From contig ONKO01000002.1 in the NCBI GenBank assembly GCA_900318445.1, forward strand, positions 1 to 64,000: 64,000 nucleotides of DNA, written 5' to 3'. Position numbers and translations under genes: made by a program. A model generated the notes under the pieces. It was not told the DNA's origin. It made no database searches and was given only the letters and a program-made list of their open reading frames with translations. Position 1 is the stretch's first letter. Every line of letters begins with the position of its first letter. Below, in pieces: positions 8,559 through 16,824 of the stretch. Source of the DNA: an uncultured Bacteroidales bacterium. Its GTDB lineage: Bacteria; Bacteroidota; Bacteroidia; Bacteroidales; UBA932.

Positions 8559-9866
8559 CTATTCCTCCTCATTGTTATTGGGTGTTGCAACCCAGAGTGG
8601 GTTCTGTTTCAGCAGTTTGTTCAGGGTGAGTTCACGGGAAGGGATGGGCTGTACACTATACTTGTGGTCTACGCCCACTACCTTCTCGTACTTCCCGGTA
8701 CGAACCAGATCGAACCAACGGAATCCCTCACCAAACAGTTCCAGACGGCGCTCATTCAGGACAGCGTCCAGGAAAGCATCCTCATTGGCCGGTGACACAT
8801 CGGGCAGGCCGCGGAAGCGTCTGAGTTCATTCAGACGGTCGATTCCCAGGGCAAGCCCCTTTCCTTCGGCACTGATCAGATACATCTCGGCGAGACGGGT
8901 GATATAGATAGGATCGTGACCGGCATCGCCCATGCAGTATTTGTTTACTACATTGTTGCTGCCCTGGATATCTACAGACACCGTACGGCGCTTGTCAATG
9001 TGCTGGAACATGTCCATGGCCTCCTGCGTGGGGCAGAAAGTATAGCTGCCGCCCACCGGGGATTCCTTCGTATAATAATACGAGCCGATATTGTAGCTTC
9101 CCTCCTCCAGAAGGTTGGAGAAAGTGAAAATCTCTTCCTTGTTGGCCACACCGCGGAAGATATCCGTGAAATCGGCCAGTGCGAAACGGCCGCAGGTAAT
9201 CAGTTCTTCGGCCAGTTCCGCGGCTTCGGCTTTCTTGCCCATGGCCAAATAGGTTCGGGCCAGAAGAGCCTTTGCAGCATCCTTGGACACGTAATTCTTG
9301 TTGGTGAAATCGGGAGCCAGCTTCACGGCCTGCTGGAATTCAGATTCGACGAATTTCCAGGCATCGGCCTCCGGAGTCTGGGCAATATCCTCGGTGATAA
9401 TCTTGTCCACGATGGGAACGTCTCTCCAGCGGGCCACGATATTGTAGTAGTACAGGCCCCTGAAGAAATGGCCCACGCCCAGCATCTCGTTTTTCTTAAC
9501 CGATTCCGGCAGTTTCTCGATGGAACGGATGAAGTTGTTGATCTGATACATGCCGGCATAGTAACCATTCCAAGGTCCGCCAACCATAGAGTTGTCAGGG
9601 CCGATGGCACCTTGAATCACCAGAGCCGGTGTATTGGTAGATGTAGCACCCGGGCGGATGAGGTCACCGCCGATGATGTCAAACATGGCCCAGCCGTTGA
9701 ATGTAGGTTTATACTGGGCAATGTTGTATACGCCAGCCATCAGCATTTCGGCATCGTCTTCCGTAAGATTGTCACTGGAGACGGCATTATGCGGATACTG
9801 GTCCAGAAACTTGCCACAAGAAATCAGGGCCAGTGCTGCTACAATAATATAGATATACTTTTTCAT
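8559..9866 (-). CDS. SusD/RagB-family surface nutrient-binding lipoprotein
   Basis: A 435-residue SusD-type protein with a lipoprotein signal (ALALISCGKFLDQYP). It has the family's helical TPR-like body and C-terminal segments (ITRLAEMYLISAEG, AFLDAVLNERRLELFGEG, FRWFDLVRTGKY). SusD proteins cap the SusC pore and bind the ligand on the cell surface. At 435 residues it is at the short end for the family. It lies 5 bases after susC and 4 bases before the phosphodiester glycosidase start, so the genes are clearly co-transcribed. Ligand identity is not readable from sequence. Confidence 0.95.
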   Translation of the reverse strand: MKKYIYIIVAALALISCGKFLDQYPHNAVSSDNLTEDDAEMLMAGVYNIAQYKPTFNGWAMFDIIGGDLIRPGATSTNTPALVIQGAIGPDNSMVGGPWNGYYAGMYQINNFIRSIEKLPESVKKNEMLGVGHFFRGLYYYNIVARWRDVPIVDKIITEDIAQTPEADAWKFVESEFQQAVKLAPDFTNKNYVSKDAAKALLARTYLAMGKKAEAAELAEELITCGRFALADFTDIFRGVANKEEIFTFSNLLEEGSYNIGSYYYTKESPVGGSYTFCPTQEAMDMFQHIDKRRTVSVDIQGSNNVVNKYCMGDAGHDPIYITRLAEMYLISAEGKGLALGIDRLNELRRFRGLPDVSPANEDAFLDAVLNERRLELFGEGFRWFDLVRTGKYEKVVGVDHKYSVQPIPSRELTLNKLLKQNPLWVATPNNNEEE

Positions 9867-9871
9867 GACGC

Positions 9872-12800
9872 TCAGAATTTAAGATTGACGCCGAAGGTAA
9901 AAGAGCGGGGCTGGGGAATCCACATGCAGTCCAGGCCCATCTTGGTAGCATCCAGCGAGGTGTTCACCTCCGGATCCAGGAAACGGAATGGAGCCAGCAG
10001 CCACACATTGTCACCCTGGACATAGACACGCAGTTTTTCAACACCAATCCGCTTGGTCAGGTTTGCAGGAAGGGTATAACCCACGGAGACCGTACGCAGA
10101 CGCAGATAGGAAGCGTCGTGAAGGAAGCGCGTGTTTTTGAACATGGTGGAGTTCCAGGTGTATCCATAAATGGCACGGGGCGTGGTATTGGTAGTTCCGG
10201 GACCGGTCCAGCGGGCCAGGGCTTCGGATTCCTGGGCAGGCCAGTTACCGTTACCCAGACGAAGGCCACCCGTCCAGTACTCATACAGTTTGGCACCGTA
10301 CGAGAAAGTGAAGAAAATATTGAAATCGAAACCCTTATAGGTAAAGGAGTTATTCAGACCACCCGTGAATTTAGGGTTGGCCGATCCGACGAACTGGCTG
10401 TCATAGGCGCTGCTGATATCGCCGTCGGGCTCGCCATTGGGGCCGGAAACATCTTCATAGATGCAGTCACCGGCACGGACGCCGTAATTGTCGCGCAGAT
10501 AAGTGGGGACCTCATCATCGCTTTGATAGATGCCGGTCATCTTGATCATATAGAAGCTTCCCACTTCCTCACCCACTTTCAAGGCGTGATAGTCATCCGT
10601 CCTCAGAATCTCATCCTCTCCGATAAGTCCAGTGAGACGGTTGCGGACGAAGGAAATGTTGAAATCACCTTTCCAGTGGAAGTCGTGCTTGCCAAGGTTT
10701 CCGCCGATGGCGAATTCGAGACCCTTATTGCGCATGGAGCCAATATTGCAGGTATAATTGGTAAAACCAGTGGTAGCTGCAGTAGGCTTGGAGTATAGCA
10801 GATTGCGGGTATCTTTCAAGAATGCATCGGCCGTAATGGTAAGGGCGCCGGAGAAGAATGAAAGATCTGTGCCGATATCATACTGGTCAGCCTTTTCCCA
10901 TTCGAGGTCGCGGTTGCCCTGCGTCATCACAGCCAGACCGTTCTTGTTCATGTAATTGTAACCGCCGTTTGCCAGCGACTGGTAGGCATAGCTGCCGATA
11001 CCGCCCTGGTTACCGGTGGCGCCGTAACTCACGCGGAGCTTGGCATTGGTTCCGGTGAATGTCCAGAAAGGTTCTTCGGAAATGTTCCAACCCAGTGAAA
11101 CGGACGGGAAGAAACCGTAACGATGTTCCGGGGCGAACTTAGACGAACCATCATATCGGGCGTTCACAGTTGCCAGATAACGATTCTTCCAGTTAACGGT
11201 AGTGCGGAACATAAAGGACTGCAGACCCCAGGAGGAAAGGCCAGAGGTAACTTCCGGGAATTCTGCTGCAACGGAGTTCACGTCAAAGGACTTGGAGGGG
11301 AAACCCTGGCCCTTCTGGCGGGCAGTGGAATTATTATCCAACTGGAAGGAATGGCCCAGCATGACGTCCAACGAGAGGCCATCGAATGCATGGCTGTAGT
11401 CGAGGATGTTGTCTACGACGAAGGACGTGAAGTTTTTGCGGGAATCGATGAGCACGCCTACAGAGTTGCCGTACATGTGCTCGGCAGAATACTGCACATG
11501 GTCTTCGGCTGCCATAAAGTCGCCACCGAAACTTGTCTTGAAATGCAGATCCTTGGAGAAATTCAGGCGGACAAAAGCGTTCCCGTACATACGGTAGCTT
11601 TTGTTGTATACATTCTGTTCATTGATAGCCTGGACAAGGTTGTAGTGAAGGAGCTCGGCATTGATGATGGTATAAGAGCCGTCCGGTTTGAAGGGAGTAT
11701 CCCAAGGGCGGTGCTCAAGGCCATGCGTCAACATGGATGTGCCGATATTGCCATCGGGCACACGGTTGGCGTTGGTATAACTGAAATTCAATGAAGCACC
11801 CACGGAAAGCCAGGGACGTACATCGCTGTTGACATTGGCTTTAATGCCGTATTTCTGGTACAGGCTCCCCATGCCCACACCTTCATTCTGTTTGGCGTTG
11901 GCAGAAATATAATAATTGCTGTTTTCGGAACCTCCGGAAACCGAAATATTGGTACTCCAGCTCTTGGCTACACGGAACACCATGTCCAGCCAGCTGAATT
12001 GCGGTTTGCCGGGATACGGATTCTCCAGACGGGCGATAGAACTGCCGGTCTGCATATTGTAATTGTCGATGGCCTCATTCTGCACTTCCAGGTACAGGTC
12101 GGCGTCTGCCACCTTCAGCTTGGAAAGGTTGGGCAGGTAACTCAGGCCGAAAGTTGCATCGGCCGACAGCTTGGGAGCGCCTTTCGCACCTTTCTTGGTG
12201 GTGATAATAATGACGCCGTTGGTACCGCGGGAACCATAGATGGCCGCCGATGCGGCATCCTTCAGCACCTGCACCGATTCGATATCGGCAGGATTGATAT
12301 CGGAAAGGCCGGTAAGGGATTCACCTCCCCATGCGCCGGTATCACCCGAGGTATTGCTCATGGGAACACCGTCAATCACATAGAGGGGTTCGTTTCCGGC
12401 AGTCAGGGAGCCGATACCACGGATACTCACACGGCTTTTTCCACCCGGGGTGCCGGAGGCCGCCGTCACATTTACACCGGGCACACGGCCCTGCAGCATG
12501 GCATCGGGACTCAGCACCTGACGCTCGCCTTCCTCGGCCGGCTTATATGTTGCGATGGCCGATGTGATATCCCGGCGCTGCATGCTGCCGTAACCCACAA
12601 CAACGGATTCTTCCAGCAGCGTGATATCATCCGACAGCATGATAATGAAGCCATCTGTCCGGGAGCCCAATGGAAAACGGACTTCCTTGTATCCCAGCAT
12701 GCTCACAAGAAGGACATCGCCTTTCTGAGCCTGAATGGAAAAGGAGCCGTCGTTGTCGGACATGGCGACAGCCGACATACCTTCCACCTGAATAACGGCG

Positions 12801-13168
12801 CCGATGACAGGGCCATCTTTATCCTGGACCTTTCCCGAATAAACCTTCACTGCGCCCTTCTCTTTCTTGACAATCAGAATAATCTTGTCTTTGATACGGG
12901 CTTCACAATTGGTTCCTTCCAGAAGGGAGGCCAGGACCTGCGAGAGTCTCTTTCCGCTGGGAGCTGTTACTACTTTTTTCAGATCCAGCAGATTCTCATT
13001 GTATGCGATGGAATAGCCGCTTTGCTGTTCAACTGCCGACAACGCTCCGGAAAGGGTCAGGCGACTTTTGGAAAAGTTGATGACCGGTTCCTCCTGCGCT
13101 TGGAGCAGGTTAGGGATGAGCAGGCCTATCAGCAGCATACAACATGTAAGCATAATAGTCTTTCTCAT
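9872..13168 (-). CDS. SusC/RagA-family TonB-dependent transporter with STN domain
   Basis: A 1098-residue outer-membrane transporter. After a signal peptide come a secretin/TonB short N-terminal (STN) domain at about residues 30-110, a carboxypeptidase-regulatory-like beta-sandwich (about 113-195) and a plug domain (about 200-320). The plug carries the SusC hallmarks SRVSIRGIGSLTAGNEPLYVIDGVP and AASAAIYGSRGTNGVIIITTKKG, here given as family landmarks. A 22-strand barrel follows, ending FTFGVNLKF with the terminal aromatic typical of outer-membrane proteins. The STN domain means it can signal to the FecR anti-sigma encoded just upstream. It therefore both imports the substrate and reports it, in the manner of trans-envelope FecA-type signalling. 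Confidence 0.95.
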   Translation of the reverse strand: MRKTIMLTCCMLLIGLLIPNLLQAQEEPVINFSKSRLTLSGALSAVEQQSGYSIAYNENLLDLKKVVTAPSGKRLSQVLASLLEGTNCEARIKDKIILIVKKEKGAVKVYSGKVQDKDGPVIGAVIQVEGMSAVAMSDNDGSFSIQAQKGDVLLVSMLGYKEVRFPLGSRTDGFIIMLSDDITLLEESVVVGYGSMQRRDITSAIATYKPAEEGERQVLSPDAMLQGRVPGVNVTAASGTPGGKSRVSIRGIGSLTAGNEPLYVIDGVPMSNTSGDTGAWGGESLTGLSDINPADIESVQVLKDAASAAIYGSRGTNGVIIITTKKGAKGAPKLSADATFGLSYLPNLSKLKVADADLYLEVQNEAIDNYNMQTGSSIARLENPYPGKPQFSWLDMVFRVAKSWSTNISVSGGSENSNYYISANAKQNEGVGMGSLYQKYGIKANVNSDVRPWLSVGASLNFSYTNANRVPDGNIGTSMLTHGLEHRPWDTPFKPDGSYTIINAELLHYNLVQAINEQNVYNKSYRMYGNAFVRLNFSKDLHFKTSFGGDFMAAEDHVQYSAEHMYGNSVGVLIDSRKNFTSFVVDNILDYSHAFDGLSLDVMLGHSFQLDNNSTARQKGQGFPSKSFDVNSVAAEFPEVTSGLSSWGLQSFMFRTTVNWKNRYLATVNARYDGSSKFAPEHRYGFFPSVSLGWNISEEPFWTFTGTNAKLRVSYGATGNQGGIGSYAYQSLANGGYNYMNKNGLAVMTQGNRDLEWEKADQYDIGTDLSFFSGALTITADAFLKDTRNLLYSKPTAATTGFTNYTCNIGSMRNKGLEFAIGGNLGKHDFHWKGDFNISFVRNRLTGLIGEDEILRTDDYHALKVGEEVGSFYMIKMTGIYQSDDEVPTYLRDNYGVRAGDCIYEDVSGPNGEPDGDISSAYDSQFVGSANPKFTGGLNNSFTYKGFDFNIFFTFSYGAKLYEYWTGGLRLGNGNWPAQESEALARWTGPGTTNTTPRAIYGYTWNSTMFKNTRFLHDASYLRLRTVSVGYTLPANLTKRIGVEKLRVYVQGDNVWLLAPFRFLDPEVNTSLDATKMGLDCMWIPQPRSFTFGVNLKF

Positions 13169-13204
13169 AGAAACGAGGATTGGTAATTAGATAATGATAA
13201 ATGA

Positions 13205-14113
13205 TTAACGGATGTAAATGGCATCATCAGTGCGGCTGTACCGCATGGACGGGACTACCGAACATATGGCGTCCAGCAATTCGTCCACGGTTTCTCCGTG
13301 GATAAAGCGTGCGCTGATCCTGGCCTTGTCATATTTGGAGGTGGTCAGGTAAACCTGGACGCCATAGTGGCGCTGGATAATCCTGATAATCTCATGGATA
13401 GACTCCGAATGGAAACAAAGATTGCCCCCTTCCCAGGACATGGATTCAGAGGAATTGGCACGCCCATGGACAAGGGCGCCGGTGGAACGCTCCAGAGCGC
13501 AGTACTGTTCCGGCTCCAGTTCCACCACCCTTTCAGGCGCGTTCTTCGGCCAGGCCGCGATGGCGCCCCTGTTCAGGGTTGCGGTAACCATGGGATCGTC
13601 GAAATAGGCTTTCACATCAAAGCGGGTCCCATGCACCTTCACCACCAGGTCGGAGGTCTGCACATAAAAAGCATCCTCCTCAGAAGCAGTCACATCGAAA
13701 ATAGCCTCCCCGGAAAGGAACACCGTGCGTTCCGATTGGAAAGTCTCCGGATAAATGAGTACCGACTGTGCATTCAACAGGACACGGGAATGGTCGGGAA
13801 GAATAACCTCGGCGGTTTCTCCGCAAGATGTGGAACGCTGGATATAATTGACGGCTGCGACCTGGTTCTGCGGCGCAGTACGGCGTGCATAGCGGACAGA
13901 AAAGACCGGTACCAGAATCAGGGCACAGACAGCCGCAACCGAGAAGATGACTCGGAGGTACTTTGTCCTGCGGATGCTCCGTTCCCTGGCAAGATAGGCT
14001 TCCAACGTCCGGGAGCGCTTCATCACCTCTTCAAAAGCGGCGTCCAGTTCCTCCGAAGACATGGAAAACGGTTCAATCTGATCCCACCCCGGGAAATGAT
14101 CGAAAGGTGTCAT
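13205..14113 (-). CDS. FecR-family anti-sigma factor
   Basis: A 302-residue FecR-type protein: a cytoplasmic N-terminal segment (about 1-65), one membrane helix (VIFSVAAVCALILVPVFSV, about 68-88) and a periplasmic FecR domain. The FecR domain shows VILPDHSRVLLNAQSVLIYP, VFLSGEAIFDV, VHGTRFDVKAY and a C-terminal STN-like secretin fold (about 225-302). In this family the N-terminus holds the ECF sigma factor and the periplasmic part senses the SusC STN domain. It lies between the sigma gene and susC. A short intrinsic terminator separates it from the sigma gene, so its transcription may depend on a promoter of its own or on read-through. Confidence 0.93.
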   Translation of the reverse strand: MTPFDHFPGWDQIEPFSMSSEELDAAFEEVMKRSRTLEAYLARERSIRRTKYLRVIFSVAAVCALILVPVFSVRYARRTAPQNQVAAVNYIQRSTSCGETAEVILPDHSRVLLNAQSVLIYPETFQSERTVFLSGEAIFDVTASEEDAFYVQTSDLVVKVHGTRFDVKAYFDDPMVTATLNRGAIAAWPKNAPERVVELEPEQYCALERSTGALVHGRANSSESMSWEGGNLCFHSESIHEIIRIIQRHYGVQVYLTTSKYDKARISARFIHGETVDELLDAICSVVPSMRYSRTDDAIYIR

Positions 14114-14140
14114 AGTTTTAGCGTTTACGTAATAAAGACG

Positions 14141-14161
14141 AAAAAAGGGGCGTCAGCCCCT
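14141..14161 (-). terminator. Intrinsic terminator between sigma and fecR-like genes
   Basis: On the minus strand a stem AGGGGC/GCCCCT with a four-base loop is followed by six Ts, seven bases after the sigma-factor stop codon and before the FecR start. It fits a classical rho-independent terminator for the sigma-factor transcript, and partial read-through could set the sigma to anti-sigma ratio. Confidence 0.7.
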
Positions 14162-14167
14162 AAGAGA

Positions 14168-14710
14168 TTATAGAAAAAAAGCGATGCATGAAGTGATTTT
14201 ACGCAATTCCTTCAGTGCAGCATTGATGTGATTCTCCACGGTTTTCTTGGAAATCCCCAGCTCTGCAGAGATCTCATCGTTGCTTTTCCCCTGTTTTCTG
14301 GACATGAGAAAGACCTGTTTCCGCTTCTGAGGCATCCGTTCCACCATACGGTCTATCTGATACTGGCGTTCGCGCGCAAAGTATTCTTCATCCAAATCAT
14401 AGGATTGGGAGTCGTCGGTATGCTCTTCCAACGGAATCTTGACTTTATGGGTGCGGCCATAATCGATGGCGGCATTCCGGCACATCCGATAGAGATAGGC
14501 GCCAAGAGAACGGATCTTGCCCAAAGATGAGCGGATGAGCCAGATTTTTACAAACAGATTCTGCGCAAGGTCCTTCGCCTCGTTTTCATCCTGAATAAGC
14601 GCAAGGAGAAATGATACGGCTTTGGGATAATAGTATTCGAACAGTTTCCGGAAGGATTCTTCATCCCCCTGGGAGAGCCGTTCAATTATCTTTCCCTCAT
14701 CCGTAAGCAT
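14168..14710 (-). CDS. ECF RNA polymerase sigma-70 factor, Bacteroides expansion family
   Basis: A 180-residue ECF sigma factor with region 2 (LFEYYYPKAVSFLLAL, DLAQNLFVKIW, LGAYLYRMCRNAAIDYGR) and region 4 (MPQKRKQVFLMSRKQGKSNDEISAELGISKKTVENHINAALKEL, read here as separate helix-turn-helix landmarks). It lacks the extended region 1 and 3 of housekeeping sigmas. It heads the operon with the FecR anti-sigma, SusC and SusD, the usual arrangement for substrate-induced control of a polysaccharide-utilisation-like locus. Its target promoter would be upstream of fecR or susC; no clear motif for it can be deduced from one copy. Confidence 0.95.
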   Translation of the reverse strand: MLTDEGKIIERLSQGDEESFRKLFEYYYPKAVSFLLALIQDENEAKDLAQNLFVKIWLIRSSLGKIRSLGAYLYRMCRNAAIDYGRTHKVKIPLEEHTDDSQSYDLDEEYFARERQYQIDRMVERMPQKRKQVFLMSRKQGKSNDEISAELGISKKTVENHINAALKELRKITSCIAFFL

Positions 14711-14714
14711 GTAA

Positions 14715-14748
14715 CAAAATTAACAATACTTTAATAATAACGAACAAA
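14715..14748 (-). promoter_or_regulatory. Possible Bacteroidetes-type promoter for the sigma-factor gene
   Basis: On the minus strand TAATTTTG (14715-14722) matches the -7 consensus TAnnTTTG, and a TTTG lies 22 bases upstream at the edge of the dnaK terminator. The -7 box is only four bases from the start codon, so the transcript would be nearly leaderless and the spacing is one base beyond the usual range. This is weak support. Confidence 0.3.
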
Positions 14749-14774
14749 ACGGCCTGGACACCCAAGCCGTTTTG
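14745..14774 (-). terminator. Intrinsic terminator downstream of dnaK
   Basis: A 13-bp stem with one G-T pair (CAAAACGGCTTGG against TCCAGGCCGTTTTG) and a short loop lies 38 bases after the dnaK stop on the minus strand and ends in a TTTTG run. It separates dnaK from the sigma-factor operon. Confidence 0.7.
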
Positions 14775-14812
14775 CTGACGAATTGAATTATTTTCGGGAT
14801 GAGCTGCCTGAA

Positions 14813-16696
14813 TTACTGCTCATCGGGACCTTCGGGCTGAGGGCCGTTGGGCTGAGGACCGCCCTGGAACGGGCCCTGGGGACCGCCCTGGGCACCGGCC
14901 TGCTGGCCGGCCTGGTACATCTTCTCGAATGCCTTGTTGAGGGCCTCGGAGTACTTGTCAATATCGGCCATGTTCTGGGCCTTCACAGCTTCCTTCAGGG
15001 CATTGCAGTTAGTCTCCACCTCATTCTTGACATCGGCGGGAACCTTGTCTCCGTTCTCCTTCAGGAATTTCTCGGCCTGGAAGGTAAGGGCATCGGCGTT
15101 GTTGATCTTCTCGATGCGCTCTTTCTCGGCCTTGTCGGCGGCCTCGTTGGCCTTGGCCTCATCTCTCATGCGCTGGATTTCGGCGTCGGACAGGCCGCTG
15201 GAAGCCTCGATACGGATGTGCTGCTCCTTGCCGGTAGCCTTATCCACGGCGCTCACGTTCAGGATACCGTTGGCATCGATATCGAAGGTAACCTCGATCT
15301 GAGGTACGCCACGGGGTGCGGGAGCAATGCCGTCCAGGTGGAAGATACCAATCTGCTTGTTATCCTTGGCCATGGGGCGCTCGCCCTGGAGCACGCGGAT
15401 CTCAACACCGGGCTGGTTATCGGCAGCCGTGGAGAACACCTGGCTCTTCTTGGCCGGGATGGTGGTGTTGGACTCGATAAGCTTGGTCATGACACCGCCG
15501 AGGGTCTCGATACCCAGGGACAGCGGAGTGACATCCAGCAGAAGCACGTCCTTCACATCACCTGCGAGCACGCCGCCCTGGATGGATGCGCCGATGGCGA
15601 CAACCTCGTCGGGGTTCACACTCTTGTTGGGTTCCTTGCCGAAGAAGTTCTTCACCAGTTCCTGCACGTAAGGGATACGGGTAGAGCCGCCAACCAGGAG
15701 AACCTCGTCAATGTCGGAGGGGTTCAGGTGAGCATCGGCAAGCGCCTGACGGCAAGGAGCGATGCTGCGCTGGAACAGGGCGTCGGAGAGCTGCTCGAAC
15801 TTGGCACGGGTAAGGGTCTTGGCCAGGTGCTTGGGAACACCGTCTACCGGCATGATGTACGGCAGATTGATTTCCGTGGAAGTCTGGCTGGAAAGTTCGA
15901 TCTTGGCTTTCTCTGCGGCTTCCTTCAGACGCTGCAGGGCCATAGGATCCTTCTTGAGGTCGATACCGCCGTTCTCGGCAGCGAACTCGCTGGCCAGCCA
16001 GTCGATGATAACCTGGTCGAAGTCATCACCGCCAAGGTGGGTGTCACCGTTGGTGGAGAGAACCTCGAACACGCCGTCACCCAGCTGGAGGATAGAGATA
16101 TCGAAGGTACCGCCACCGAGGTCGTACACAGCCACCTTCATGTCCTTGTCCTTCTTGTCAAGGCCGTATGCCAGAGCGGCAGCCGTGGGCTCGTTGATGA
16201 TACGCTTCACATCCAGACCTGCAATGCGGCCGGCCTCCTTGGTGGCCTGACGCTGAGAGTCGGAGAAGTAAGCCGGAACCGTGATAACGGCCTCCGTCAC
16301 TTCCTGACGCAGGTACTCCTCGGCGGTCTTCTTCATCTTCTGAAGAATCATGGCCGAGATTTCCTGCGGCGTATAGAGCTTGCCGTTGATGTCTACACGG
16401 GGCGTATTGTTCTCACCGCGGACCACCTTGTAGGGCACGCGGGCCACTTCTGCATTCACCTGATCATAGGTTTCACCCATGAAACGCTTGATGGAGAACA
16501 CAGTGTTGTTAGGATTGGTGATAGCCTGACGTTTTGCAGGCGAGCCGATCTTACGCTCACCGCCGTCGGTGAAAGCTACCACAGAGGGAGTGGTGCGCTG
16601 TCCCTCGTTATTGATGATGACGGTAGGCTGATTGCCTTCCATCACAGCGACGCAGGAATTGGTTGTTCCCAGGTCGATACCAATGATTTTTCCCAT
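14813..16696 (-). CDS. dnaK: Chaperone protein DnaK (Hsp70)
   Basis: The 627-residue protein is a full-length DnaK. The ATPase domain shows [16 protein letters not shown] at the start, the phosphate-binding [14 protein letters not shown] and [14 protein letters not shown]. The substrate-binding domain begins near [17 protein letters not shown]. The C-terminal lid ends in a Gly/Gln/Pro-rich tail of about 30 residues and the EEVD-like acidic terminus GPDEQ. DnaK folds nascent and stress-denatured proteins in the cytoplasm with DnaJ and GrpE, neither of which is encoded nearby. The gene stands alone between two intrinsic terminators. No CIRCE element is visible in the short upstream region. Confidence 0.98.
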   Translation of the reverse strand: MGKIIGIDLGTTNSCVAVMEGNQPTVIINNEGQRTTPSVVAFTDGGERKIGSPAKRQAITNPNNTVFSIKRFMGETYDQVNAEVARVPYKVVRGENNTPRVDINGKLYTPQEISAMILQKMKKTAEEYLRQEVTEAVITVPAYFSDSQRQATKEAGRIAGLDVKRIINEPTAAALAYGLDKKDKDMKVAVYDLGGGTFDISILQLGDGVFEVLSTNGDTHLGGDDFDQVIIDWLASEFAAENGGIDLKKDPMALQRLKEAAEKAKIELSSQTSTEINLPYIMPVDGVPKHLAKTLTRAKFEQLSDALFQRSIAPCRQALADAHLNPSDIDEVLLVGGSTRIPYVQELVKNFFGKEPNKSVNPDEVVAIGASIQGGVLAGDVKDVLLLDVTPLSLGIETLGGVMTKLIESNTTIPAKKSQVFSTAADNQPGVEIRVLQGERPMAKDNKQIGIFHLDGIAPAPRGVPQIEVTFDIDANGILNVSAVDKATGKEQHIRIEASSGLSDAEIQRMRDEAKANEAADKAEKERIEKINNADALTFQAEKFLKENGDKVPADVKNEVETNCNALKEAVKAQNMADIDKYSEALNKAFEKMYQAGQQAGAQGGPQGPFQGGPQPNGPQPEGPDEQ

Positions 16697-16726
16697 AATA
16701 TAATTACTTTTTACTTGTTTCCTGAC

Positions 16727-16763
16727 AAAAAAACTGGCGCCACCCTTTTTTTGGGTGACGCCA
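16727..16763 (-). terminator. Intrinsic terminator downstream of the FadL-type gene
   Basis: On the minus strand TGGCGTCACCC pairs with GGGTGGCGCCA (one G-T pair) around a seven-A loop and is followed by seven Ts. This is a strong rho-independent terminator for the genes at 16825-19749, sitting just upstream of dnaK. Confidence 0.85.
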
Positions 16764-16824
16764 AAGATTTAATCGAACTTCGTGCCAAGGGACGCGCTCT
16801 GCCAAAATGGCAGAAAACGGGCGG

